Source of the DNA: Candidatus Skiveiella danica
GTDB taxonomy: Bacteria; Pseudomonadota; Gammaproteobacteria; Burkholderiales; Burkholderiaceae_C
DNA: 64,000 nucleotides
Reading direction: 5' to 3'
Assembly: GCA_016721925.1 (NCBI GenBank)
Contig: JADKHE010000014.1
Coordinates: 102,915 to 166,914, forward strand
The notes beneath the pieces were generated by a model. That model was not told the DNA's origin. It searched no databases and worked only from the letters and a program-made list of their open reading frames with translations. Every line of letters starts with the position of its first letter. The first letter of the stretch is position 1. The translations under genes and the position numbers were made by a program. This document shows positions 35,189 to 43,015 of the stretch, piece after piece.

Positions 35189-36130
35189 ATGACAACAGAG
35201 TGGATTGATCAGGGTGAAGTGGCGGCCGAAGCGCAGGCCGATCCGGCCATGGCCGTGGGCGAGCCGCGCAACCCCTTTCTGGTGGCACTGGGCGAGCGGG
35301 TGCGCACCCTGCGTTCGCGTCAGGGCATGACCCGCAAGGCGGTGGCGCGAGCGGCGGACGTCTCGGAGCGCCACCTGGCCAACCTCGAATACGGCACCGG
35401 CAATGCCTCCATCCTGGTGCTGCTGCAGGTGGCGCAGGCGCTGCACTGCACGCTGGCCGAATTGCTGGGCGACATCACCACCTCCTCGCCCGAGTGGTTG
35501 CTGATCCGCGAATTGCTGGAGCACCGCAGCGAAGCCGACCTGCGCCGGGCCCGCCAGGCATTGGCCGAACTGCTGGGCGCCGGCGGCGATGCGCGGGCGC
35601 GCCATGCCCGCATTGCCCTGATCGGTTTGCGCGGTGCGGGCAAGAGCACGCTGGGCAAGCGCCTGGCCGATGACCTGGGCTACGCCTTCATCGAACTGAG
35701 CCGCGAGATCGAGAAATTTGCCGGATGTGGCATCAGCGAGATCCACAACCTCTACGGCGCGCACGCCTACCGTCGTTACGAGCGACGGGCACTCGAAGAA
35801 GCGATCCAGATCTACCCCGAGGTGGTGATCGCCACGCCGGGCGGGCTGGTGTCGGATTCCGCCAACTTCAACCTCATGCTGTCGCACTGCTTCACCGTCT
35901 GGCTGCAGGCCGATCCGGCCGACCACATGTCCCGCGTCGCCGCGCAGGGTGACCTGCGCCCCATGGCCGGCAACAAGGAGGCGATGGAAGACCTGAACCG
36001 CATCCTGGAAGGGCGATCGGCCTTTTATTCCAAAGCCGATCTGGCCTTCAACACCAGCCAGTACGCGCTGGACGACTGCTTTGCCGCCCTGCGAGCCCAA
36101 GTGCGCAAGGAACTGGCGCTGCCCGCCTGA
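35189..36130 (+). CDS. boxR: BoxR benzoate-pathway transcriptional repressor
   Basis: A 313-residue BzdR/BoxR-type regulator that represses box genes until benzoyl-CoA binds. The N-terminal XRE helix-turn-helix (about 28-85; GMTRKAVARAADVSERHLAN) is joined to a C-terminal shikimate-kinase-like domain with the P-loop LIGLRGAGKSTLGKRLADDL (about 150-169), the effector-binding module in this family. I chose the ATG at 35189; an ATG at 35117 would overlap the operator. TGCA-N6-TGCA sites lie on both sides of the gene, consistent with autoregulation and control of bclA and boxC. Confidence 0.93.
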   Translation: MTTEWIDQGEVAAEAQADPAMAVGEPRNPFLVALGERVRTLRSRQGMTRKAVARAADVSERHLANLEYGTGNASILVLLQVAQALHCTLAELLGDITTSSPEWLLIRELLEHRSEADLRRARQALAELLGAGGDARARHARIALIGLRGAGKSTLGKRLADDLGYAFIELSREIEKFAGCGISEIHNLYGAHAYRRYERRALEEAIQIYPEVVIATPGGLVSDSANFNLMLSHCFTVWLQADPADHMSRVAAQGDLRPMAGNKEAMEDLNRILEGRSAFYSKADLAFNTSQYALDDCFAALRAQVRKELALPA

Positions 36131-36157
36131 CGCGGCCCGGCGAATAAAACTGGAAGA

Positions 36158-36204
36158 TGCATAAAAATGCATTTGACAGGCGAAAGGACATGCATTATTA
36201 TTCA
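36158..36204. promoter_or_regulatory. BoxR-type operator sites upstream of boxC
   Basis: TGCA-TAAAAA-TGCA at 36158-36171 is perfect. TGCA-TTATTA-TTCA at 36191-36204 has one mismatch in the second half. The arrangement mirrors the pair upstream of bclA/boxR. The sites lie about 70-110 bp before the boxC start. Confidence 0.7.
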
Positions 36205-36271
36205 TATCACTGCAGCCCGCTGCACTGATTGAGTCCCCACTTCTTCCCAACCTTTCCGTCAGGAGCCCGCC

Positions 36272-37930
36272 ATGTCGTCGAACCCGATCGTTGAATACCA
36301 GACCAGCCCGTCCCAGTACAAGCACATCAAGCTGGCCTTCGAGGGCGCCATCGCGACCCTGTTCATCGACATTTCCGAAGACGGCGGCATCCGCCCCGGC
36401 TACAAGCTCAAGCTCAACTCGTACGACCTCGGTGTCGACATCGAGCTGTATGACGCCCTGAACCGCATCCGCTTCGAGCACCCCGAAGTGCGCACCGTGG
36501 TGGTCACCAGCGCGCGTGACCGCACCTTCTGCTCGGGCGCCAACATTTTCATGCTGGGCCTGTCCAGCCACGCCTGGAAGGTCAACTTCTGCAAATTCAC
36601 GAATGAAACCCGCAACGGCATCGAGGACTCCAGCCGCCATTCCGGCCTGAAGTTCATCGCGGCGGTCAATGGCGCCTGCGCCGGCGGCGGCTACGAACTG
36701 GCCCTGGCCTGCGACGACATCGTGCTGGTCGACGACCGCTCCTCCGCTGTTTCGTTGCCCGAGGTGCCGCTGCTGGGTGTGCTGCCGGGCACCGGCGGCC
36801 TGACCCGCGTCACCGACAAGCGCCATGTGCGCCATGACCTTGCAGACATCTTCTGCACCACGTCCGAAGGCGTGCGCGGCCAGCGCGCCGTGGACTGGCG
36901 CCTGGTCGATGCCATTGCCAAGCCGCAGCAGTTTCAGCAGGTGGTGCGCGAGCGCGCCGAGAAGTTCGCGGCGCAGAGCGACCGCCCGGCCAACGGCAAA
37001 GGCGTTGCGCTGACCCCATTGGCGCGCACGCTGGACGGCGACCGCGTGGCCTACGAGCACGTCACGGTCGAGATCGACCGGGCCCGGCGCTCGGCCACCT
37101 TCACGGTGCAGGCCCCCGCGGGTGCCCAGCCCGCCGACATTGCCGGCATCGAGGCCGCCGGTGCCGCCTGGTGGCCGCTGCAGATGGCGCGCGAACTCGA
37201 CGACGCCATCCTGCACATGCGCACCAACGAGCTGGAAATGGGCACCTGGCTGCTCAAGACCAGCGGCGATGCCGCCGCCGTGCTGGCCTCCGACGCCGTG
37301 CTGCTGGCCAACAAGGACCACTGGCTGGTGCGTGAAACCATCGGCCTGCTGCGCCGCACGCTGGCCCGCCTGGACGTGTCCTCGCGCAGCCTGTTCGCGC
37401 TGATCGAAGAAGGCTCCTGCTTCGCCGGCACGCTGGCCGAGCTGGCCTTCTGCGCCGACCGCGCCTACATGCTGGTCCTGCCGGACGACACCGAAAAGGC
37501 GCCCCGCTTGACGCTGAGTGAGATGAACTTCGGATTCTTCCCGATGGTCAACGACCAGTCCCGCCTGCAGCGCCGCTTCTACGAAGAAGCTGCACCGCTG
37601 GAAGCCGCCCGCGGCGCCATCGGCCAGGCGCTGGATGGCGACGCCGCATTGGCCCTGGGCCTGGTGACGGCCGCACCGGATGACATCGACTGGGCCGACG
37701 AAGTGCGCCTGGTGCTGGAGGAGCGCGCGGCAATGTCGCCGGACGCGCTGACCGGCCTGGAGGCCAACCTGCGCTTCAGCCAGAAGGAAAACATGGCCAC
37801 CCGCATCTTCGGCCGCCTGACCGCCTGGCAGAACTGGATCTTCCAGCGCCCCAACGCGGTGGGCGAGAAGGGCGCGCTCAAGGTTTACGGCAAGGGCGAG
37901 AAGGTCGCCTTTGACATGAACCGGGTCTGA
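36272..37930 (+). CDS. boxC: 2,3-epoxybenzoyl-CoA dihydrolase
   Basis: A 552-residue crotonase-fold enzyme that hydrolytically opens the ring of 2,3-epoxybenzoyl-CoA, giving 3,4-didehydroadipyl-CoA semialdehyde and formate. The crotonase half has FCSGANIFMLGLSSHAWKVN (about residues 88-107) and AAVNGACAGGGYELALACD (about 130-148) with the oxyanion-hole glycines. The C-terminal half is a second crotonase-like region. It is preceded by BoxR sites and AGGAG. boxB follows after 96 bp. The formate it releases is relevant to the formate dehydrogenase genes downstream. Confidence 0.95.
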   Translation: MSSNPIVEYQTSPSQYKHIKLAFEGAIATLFIDISEDGGIRPGYKLKLNSYDLGVDIELYDALNRIRFEHPEVRTVVVTSARDRTFCSGANIFMLGLSSHAWKVNFCKFTNETRNGIEDSSRHSGLKFIAAVNGACAGGGYELALACDDIVLVDDRSSAVSLPEVPLLGVLPGTGGLTRVTDKRHVRHDLADIFCTTSEGVRGQRAVDWRLVDAIAKPQQFQQVVRERAEKFAAQSDRPANGKGVALTPLARTLDGDRVAYEHVTVEIDRARRSATFTVQAPAGAQPADIAGIEAAGAAWWPLQMARELDDAILHMRTNELEMGTWLLKTSGDAAAVLASDAVLLANKDHWLVRETIGLLRRTLARLDVSSRSLFALIEEGSCFAGTLAELAFCADRAYMLVLPDDTEKAPRLTLSEMNFGFFPMVNDQSRLQRRFYEEAAPLEAARGAIGQALDGDAALALGLVTAAPDDIDWADEVRLVLEERAAMSPDALTGLEANLRFSQKENMATRIFGRLTAWQNWIFQRPNAVGEKGALKVYGKGEKVAFDMNRV

Positions 37931-38026
37931 TTCAACTGTTGTGCCGCAGGTTTCCCGGTGGAGCCGGCGGCAACCGAACTGGAGTCCACCGTTGATCGTC
38001 AACACCTCAACCGACCAGGAAGCCCC

Positions 38027-39454
38027 ATGAGCAGCATCAACTACAGCGAAAAAATCCCCAACAACGTCAACCTGAGCGAAGACCGCACCCTGCAGCGCGC
38101 GCTGGAGCAGTGGCAGCCGAACTACCTGCAATGGTGGGGCGACATGGGCCCGGACGGTTCGCAGAATTTTGATGTCTACCTGCGCACCGCTGTCAGCGTG
38201 GACCCGCAGGGCTGGGCCCAGTTCGGCCACGTGAAGATGCCCGATTACCGCTGGGGCATTTTCCTGAATCCGGGCGAGGCCGACCGCAAGATCCATTTCG
38301 GCGACCACAAGGGCGAGGCCGCCTGGCAGGACGTGCCCGGCGAACACCGCGCCAACCTGCGCCGCATCATCGTGACCCAGGGCGACACCGAACCGGCATC
38401 GGTCGAGCAGCAGCGCCACCTGGGCCTGACATGCCCCAGCCAGTACGACCTGCGCAACCTGTTCCAGGTGAACGTCGAGGAAGGCCGCCACCTCTGGGCC
38501 ATGGTCTACCTGCTGCACAAGTACTTCGGCCGTGACGGCCGCGAAGAGGCTGAAGCCCTGCTGGAGCGCCGCAGCGGCAATGAGGACAACCCTCGCATCC
38601 TGCAAGCCTTCAACGAGAAGACGCCGGACTGGCTGAGCTTCTTCATGTTCACGTACTTCACCGACCGCGACGGCAAGTTCCAGCTCTGCGCGCTGGCCGA
38701 GAGCAGCTTCGACCCGCTGGCCCGCACCACGAAGTTCATGCTGACCGAGGAGGCGCACCACATGTTCGTCGGCGAATCCGGCGTGGGCCGCGTCATCAGC
38801 CGCACCTGCGCGGCGATGAACGAACTGAAGACCGACGACGTGAACAAGCTGCGCGCCGCCGGCGTGATCGATCTGGCGACGATCCAGCGCTACATCAACT
38901 TCCACTTCTCGGTGACGATCGACCTGTTCGGCGCCGACCAGTCGAGCAACGCCGCCGCGTTCTACAGTTCAGGCCTCAAAGGCCGATATGAAGAGGGCAA
39001 GCGCACCGACGACCACGTGCTCAAGGGCAACACCTACAAGATCCTGGACGTGGTGAACGGCCAGCTGGTGGAGAAGGAGGTGCCGATGCTCAATGCGCTG
39101 AACGAAGTGCTGCGCGACGACTACATCAAGGACTCCGTGGGCGGCGTCGACCGCTGGAATCGCCTGATCGAAAAGGCCGGTATCCCGTTCAAGCTGACCG
39201 TGCCGCACAAGGCTTTTCACCGCAGCATCGGCACCCTGGCCGGCGTCAAGGTGGCACCCGATGGCCGCGTGGTCTCCGAGCAGGAATGGAACGCCAAGGT
39301 CGACGAGTGGCTGCCATCCAGTGCAGACCGCGCCTACGTCGCCAGCCTGATGGGCCGCGTCGTCGAGCCGGGCAAGTTCGCCAACTGGATCGCGCCGCCG
39401 GTCATGGGCATCAACCGCCAGCCGGTGGATTTTGAGTACGTGCGGTTTAACTGA
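38027..39454 (+). CDS. boxB: Benzoyl-CoA 2,3-epoxidase, oxygenase subunit BoxB
   Basis: A 475-residue diiron oxygenase component that epoxidises benzoyl-CoA with O2, receiving electrons from BoxA. Carboxylate-bridged diiron ligands are visible as E-x-x-H motifs in NVEEGRHLWAMVYL (about residue 150) and LTEEAHHMFVGES (about 240). Length and ending (PVDFEYVRFN) match the family. The ATG at 38027 was chosen from the canonical MSSINYSEKIPNNVNL and the upstream AGGA. A repeat element fills the 330 bp to boxA. Confidence 0.95.
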   Translation: MSSINYSEKIPNNVNLSEDRTLQRALEQWQPNYLQWWGDMGPDGSQNFDVYLRTAVSVDPQGWAQFGHVKMPDYRWGIFLNPGEADRKIHFGDHKGEAAWQDVPGEHRANLRRIIVTQGDTEPASVEQQRHLGLTCPSQYDLRNLFQVNVEEGRHLWAMVYLLHKYFGRDGREEAEALLERRSGNEDNPRILQAFNEKTPDWLSFFMFTYFTDRDGKFQLCALAESSFDPLARTTKFMLTEEAHHMFVGESGVGRVISRTCAAMNELKTDDVNKLRAAGVIDLATIQRYINFHFSVTIDLFGADQSSNAAAFYSSGLKGRYEEGKRTDDHVLKGNTYKILDVVNGQLVEKEVPMLNALNEVLRDDYIKDSVGGVDRWNRLIEKAGIPFKLTVPHKAFHRSIGTLAGVKVAPDGRVVSEQEWNAKVDEWLPSSADRAYVASLMGRVVEPGKFANWIAPPVMGINRQPVDFEYVRFN

Positions 39455-39784
39455 ACTGCTTTTCTAAGCCGGTGTTTCTGAATCCGTTGCGGGGCATGGG
39501 TACGTACCGCCGCTCATGTCCCCCGACCGAAGGCTGAAGCCTTCGGTCTCCTCCTTGACTTCGCTTTGGTACGCACCCACACCTCGCAACTGCGATGGAG
39601 TTTGATGGCCGGCACAAACATCCGTTGCGTAAGATCGGGCGGTTTGGGTGTTCTGCATAGTGAGGTCAAGGAGGAGGCCAAAGGCCGGGGGACACGAACG
39701 ACGCAGAATATCCAAGCCGCCTGATCCCGAGCTGATGCGGACGTTCCCTTCAAGAAGTTACTCAGGCTGCCTAAACAGAGAGAC
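39455..39784. other. 330-bp non-coding gap inside the box operon
   Basis: No coding sequence is evident. Most of the gap (39517-39696) is an inverted-repeat element; the rest holds the boxA leader. Other genes of the cluster are separated by 66-141 bp. Confidence 0.6.
39517..39696. repeat. MITE-like imperfect inverted-repeat element between boxB and boxA
   Basis: The left end (TGTCCCCCGACC ... CTCCTCCTTGACTTC, 39517-39562) and right end (GAGGTCAAGGAGGAGGCC ... GGGGGACA, 39662-39693) are inverted copies. A second inner pair (CGCACCCACACC against GGTTTGGGTGTTCTGC) continues the symmetry. The left end also folds on itself as GACCGAAGGCT-GA-AGCCTTCGGTC (39525-39548, 11-bp perfect stem). It encodes nothing recognisable. 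Confidence 0.6.
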
Positions 39785-41071
39785 ATGACCATGACTGACG
39801 CCGTCATCAAGCAACACCTGATCGACCCCGAAATCTGCATCCGCTGCAACACCTGCGAGTCCATTTGCCCGGTCAGCGCGATCACGCACGATTCGCGCAA
39901 CTACGTGGTGGACGTGAGCAAGTGCAACTGGTGCAACGACTGCATCTCGCCGTGCCCCACCGGCTCCATCGACAACTACCGCAAGGTGCCGCGCGCCAAG
40001 GCTTACACCCTTGAAGAACAATTGGGCTGGGACGAACTTCCGGCTGAACTTTCCGTGGCCGAACTCACTGCCCTCGCGGGCGAATCGGGCGACGACGCAG
40101 CGACTGCCGCGTCGGCCGCCGAGCCACCGGCGCCCGTGGCCGACCCCACCGGGCAGACCGCCTTCAACTCTGCGCAGTACGGCACCACGCTGCCGCCCTG
40201 GTCTGCGGCGCATGCCTACACCAACCTCTACGGTCCCAAAGCGGCCGAGAAAACCGTCAGCGCCACAGTGGCCGGCAACGTGCGCGTCACCGAGGTCGGC
40301 AAGGACTACGACACGCACCACGTCGTGCTGGACTTCGGAGGCATGCCGCTCCCGGTGCTGGAGGGGCAGTCGATCGGCATCATCCCGCCGGGCGCCGATG
40401 CCGAAGGACGGGCGCACCACGCGCGCCAGTATTCGATTGCCAGCCCGCGCAACGGCGAGCGCCCGGGCTACAACAACCTTTCGCTGACCGTCAAGCGCGT
40501 GCTGGAAGACCACCAGGGACAGCCGGTGCGCGGCATCGGTTCCAACTACCTGTGCGACCTGAAGGTGGGCGACAAGGTGCAGGTGATCGGCCCGTTCGGC
40601 GCCAGCTTCCTGATGCCCAACCATCCGCGCAGCCACATCGTGATGATCTGCACCGGCACCGGCAGCGCGCCCATGCGCGCCATGACTGAGTGGCGCAGGC
40701 GCCTTCGTGCCAGCGGCAAGTTCGAGAGCGGCAAGCTGATGCTGTTTTTCGGCGCGCGCACCCAGTCAGAGCTGCCGTACTTCGGGCCGCTGCAAAGCCT
40801 GCCCAAGGACTTCATCGACATCAACTTCGCCTTCTCGCGCACGCCGGGCAGTCCCAAGCGTTACGTGCAGGACGTGATGCGCGAGCGCGCCGCCGACCTG
40901 GCAGCGCTGCTGCAGGACCCCAATGCCTACTTTTATGTCTGCGGGCTGAAGGCGATGGAGGAAGGCGTCGTGATGGCGCTGCACGACGTGGCCCGCAACG
41001 CCGGCCTGAACTGGGACGCCATCGGCCAGGCGCTCAAGCGCGAAGGGCGCCTGCACCTCGAAACTTACTGA
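39785..41071 (+). CDS. boxA: Benzoyl-CoA 2,3-epoxidase, reductase subunit BoxA
   Basis: A 428-residue iron-sulfur flavoprotein passing electrons from NADPH to BoxB. Two [4Fe-4S] motifs lie at the N-terminus: CIRCNTCESICP (about 19-30) and CNWCNDCISPCPTG (about 48-61). A linker rich in Ala and Pro follows, then a ferredoxin-NADP reductase-like module with RQYSIASPRNGE (FAD) and MICTGTGSAPMRAM (nucleotide). The C-terminal LHLETY is typical. ATGs at 39785 and 39791 are both possible. The formate dehydrogenase genes follow 66 bp downstream on the same strand. Confidence 0.94.
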   Translation: MTMTDAVIKQHLIDPEICIRCNTCESICPVSAITHDSRNYVVDVSKCNWCNDCISPCPTGSIDNYRKVPRAKAYTLEEQLGWDELPAELSVAELTALAGESGDDAATAASAAEPPAPVADPTGQTAFNSAQYGTTLPPWSAAHAYTNLYGPKAAEKTVSATVAGNVRVTEVGKDYDTHHVVLDFGGMPLPVLEGQSIGIIPPGADAEGRAHHARQYSIASPRNGERPGYNNLSLTVKRVLEDHQGQPVRGIGSNYLCDLKVGDKVQVIGPFGASFLMPNHPRSHIVMICTGTGSAPMRAMTEWRRRLRASGKFESGKLMLFFGARTQSELPYFGPLQSLPKDFIDINFAFSRTPGSPKRYVQDVMRERAADLAALLQDPNAYFYVCGLKAMEEGVVMALHDVARNAGLNWDAIGQALKREGRLHLETY

Positions 41072-41137
41072 CCCCGTCGTGGGGCATGTGGCCCGGCCAA
41101 CCCGGGCGGTGCATGCCCGTCGGCGAGGCATGTCGCC

Positions 41138-43015
41138 ATGACCGCACCCACCATCCCCCTCGTCGAGCAGCCTCTGCGCCCGCTCGGGCGTGCCCGCGCC
41201 ACACTCAAGGGGCGCCAGAGTGACGAGGCGGCCTTGCGCGAGGTGCGCGTGCTCATTGGCGCGCCACCCGAGGGTGGCCACCGGCGCGACCTGCTGATCG
41301 AGCACCTGCACCGCCTCAACGACGGGTTCCACGGCCTGTTCGAGCGCCACCTCGTGGCCCTGGCGGCCGAGATGCGCCTGCCCATGGTGGAAGTGTTCGA
41401 GGTGGCCAGCTTCTACCACCACTTTCAGATCCTGAAGGATGGCGCCACCGCCCCCGCACTCACCGTGCGCGTGTGCGTGGGCCTGAGCTGCGAGATGGCC
41501 GGCGCGCGCGAGCTGCTGGCGCGCCTGCCGGCGCTGCTGGGCGCCGACGTGCGGGTGGTCGAGGCGCCGTGCATCGGCCGCTGCGAACAGGCGCCCGCCG
41601 TGCTGGCCGGTCAGCAGGCCGTGCCGCACGCCACGCCGGCGGCCGTGGTGGCCGCGGTGAAGGCGCTGGGGGATCCGGACGTCCTGCCGGGCACCTCCGA
41701 AGGGCTTTCCACTGAGAAAATTGAAAAAATTAGCCATGATCCCAGCGCAGAATGGTCATTGACAGCTATTGAAACGATAGCGTACGACGCCTACCGCGCC
41801 GCCGGCGGCTACAGCCTGGCCGCGGCCGTGGTGAACGGCGAGCACGACCCCGAATCGGTGATCCAGGCGTTGGAGCACGCCGGCCTGCGCGGTCTGGGCG
41901 GCGCAGGTTTCCCGGCAGGGCGCAAGTGGCGCATCGTGCGCGAGCAGCCCGCCCCGCGCCTGATGGCCGTCAACATCGACGAAGGCGAGCCCGGCACCTT
42001 CAAGGACCGTTTCTACCTGGAGCGCGACCCGCACCGCTTTCTCGAAGGCGTGCTGATCGCCGCGCAGGTGGTGGGCACCGAGGCCGTCTACCTCTACCTG
42101 CGCGACGAATACCACGACTGCCGCCGCCTGCTGCAGCGCGAGCTGGACGCGCTGCAGGCCAACCCGCCGTGCCCGCTGCCTCACATCGAGCTGCGCCGGG
42201 GCGCGGGGGCCTACATCTGCGGCGAAGAGTCGGCCATGATCGAAAGCATCGAGGGCAAGCGCGGCGAGCCGCGCATGCGCCCGCCCTACATCGCGCAGAC
42301 GGGCCTGTTCGGCCGGCCGACGCTGGAGCACAACTTCGAGACGCTGTACTGGGTCCGCGACCTCGTGGAAAAGGGCCCCGACTCCTTTGCCAATCACGGC
42401 CGGCACGGGCGCAAGGGCCTGCGTTCGTTCAGCGTGAGCGGGCGTGTGGCGCAGCCCGGTGTGAAGCTCGCACCCGCCGGCATCACGCTGCGCGAGCTGA
42501 TCGACGAATACTGCGGCGGCATGGCCGAGGGCCACGAGCTGTATGCCTACCTGCCCGGCGGCGCCAGCGGCGGCATTCTCCCCGCCAGCCTGGCCGACGT
42601 GCCGCTGGATTTCGACACCCTGCAGCCCTATGGCTGCTTCATCGGCTCGGCGGCCGTCATCGTCCTCAGCCAATACGACCGCGCGCGCGACGCCGCACTG
42701 AACGTGATGCGTTTCCTGGCGGACGAGAGCTGTGGCCAGTGCACGCCCTGCCGCGTGGGCACGGCCAAGGCTGCGCGGCTCATGGAAGCCGAGCACTGGG
42801 ATTCCGAGACGCTGGACGACCTGGCGCTCGTGATGGGGGAGGCCTCCATCTGCGGGCTGGGTCAGGCGGCGCCGAATCCGATCCGCTGCATCCACAAATA
42901 CTTCCGCCACGAGGTGGGCGAAGCGCCCTGGCCCGGCGACCTGCCCAAACCCAAGGGCAAAGGCGCTGCCGCCCCGGTGGCCGCGCCCACCGCCCGACCG
43001 GAGCGCGCCCCATGA
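41138..43015 (+). CDS. NAD-dependent formate dehydrogenase beta subunit, NuoE-NuoF fusion
   Basis: A 625-residue diaphorase subunit passing electrons from the molybdenum subunit to NAD. Residues about 20-180 are NuoE/FdsG-like with the [2Fe-2S] ligands CVGLSC (C-x4-C) and CIGRC (C-x3-C). Residues about 216-600 are NuoF/FdsB-like: GLGGAGFPAGRKW (NADH), NIDEGEPGTFKDRFYLERDP (FMN), ICGEESAMIESIEG and the [4Fe-4S] motif CGQCTPCRVG with a later Cys in ICGLG. In the better-known FdsGBA enzymes these are separate proteins. The linker (about 199-215) is encoded by a repeat copy at 41732-41781. The stop overlaps the alpha subunit start by 4 bp. Confidence 0.88.
   Translation: MTAPTIPLVEQPLRPLGRARATLKGRQSDEAALREVRVLIGAPPEGGHRRDLLIEHLHRLNDGFHGLFERHLVALAAEMRLPMVEVFEVASFYHHFQILKDGATAPALTVRVCVGLSCEMAGARELLARLPALLGADVRVVEAPCIGRCEQAPAVLAGQQAVPHATPAAVVAAVKALGDPDVLPGTSEGLSTEKIEKISHDPSAEWSLTAIETIAYDAYRAAGGYSLAAAVVNGEHDPESVIQALEHAGLRGLGGAGFPAGRKWRIVREQPAPRLMAVNIDEGEPGTFKDRFYLERDPHRFLEGVLIAAQVVGTEAVYLYLRDEYHDCRRLLQRELDALQANPPCPLPHIELRRGAGAYICGEESAMIESIEGKRGEPRMRPPYIAQTGLFGRPTLEHNFETLYWVRDLVEKGPDSFANHGRHGRKGLRSFSVSGRVAQPGVKLAPAGITLRELIDEYCGGMAEGHELYAYLPGGASGGILPASLADVPLDFDTLQPYGCFIGSAAVIVLSQYDRARDAALNVMRFLADESCGQCTPCRVGTAKAARLMEAEHWDSETLDDLALVMGEASICGLGQAAPNPIRCIHKYFRHEVGEAPWPGDLPKPKGKGAAAPVAAPTARPERAP
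41732..41781 (+). repeat. Hairpin-tipped interspersed repeat, copy 9 (inside formate dehydrogenase beta gene)
   Basis: GCC, TCCCAGCGCAGAATGGTCATTG, tip GCTAT-TGAAACG-ATAGC (41765-41781). It is in frame and sense-oriented, in the linker between the NuoE-like and NuoF-like domains. Confidence 0.8.

Noticed and set aside
35120..38905. A 1,261-codon open frame on the minus strand
   Set aside because: It is antisense to boxR, boxC and boxB, has no recognisable domain, and its open length is explained by the high GC content of the real genes' codon positions.
41926..43011. N-terminal extension of the formate dehydrogenase alpha gene
   Set aside because: The frame is open upstream but overlaps the beta gene entirely and codes Arg/Ala-rich sequence; the ATGA overlap at 43012 is the natural start.
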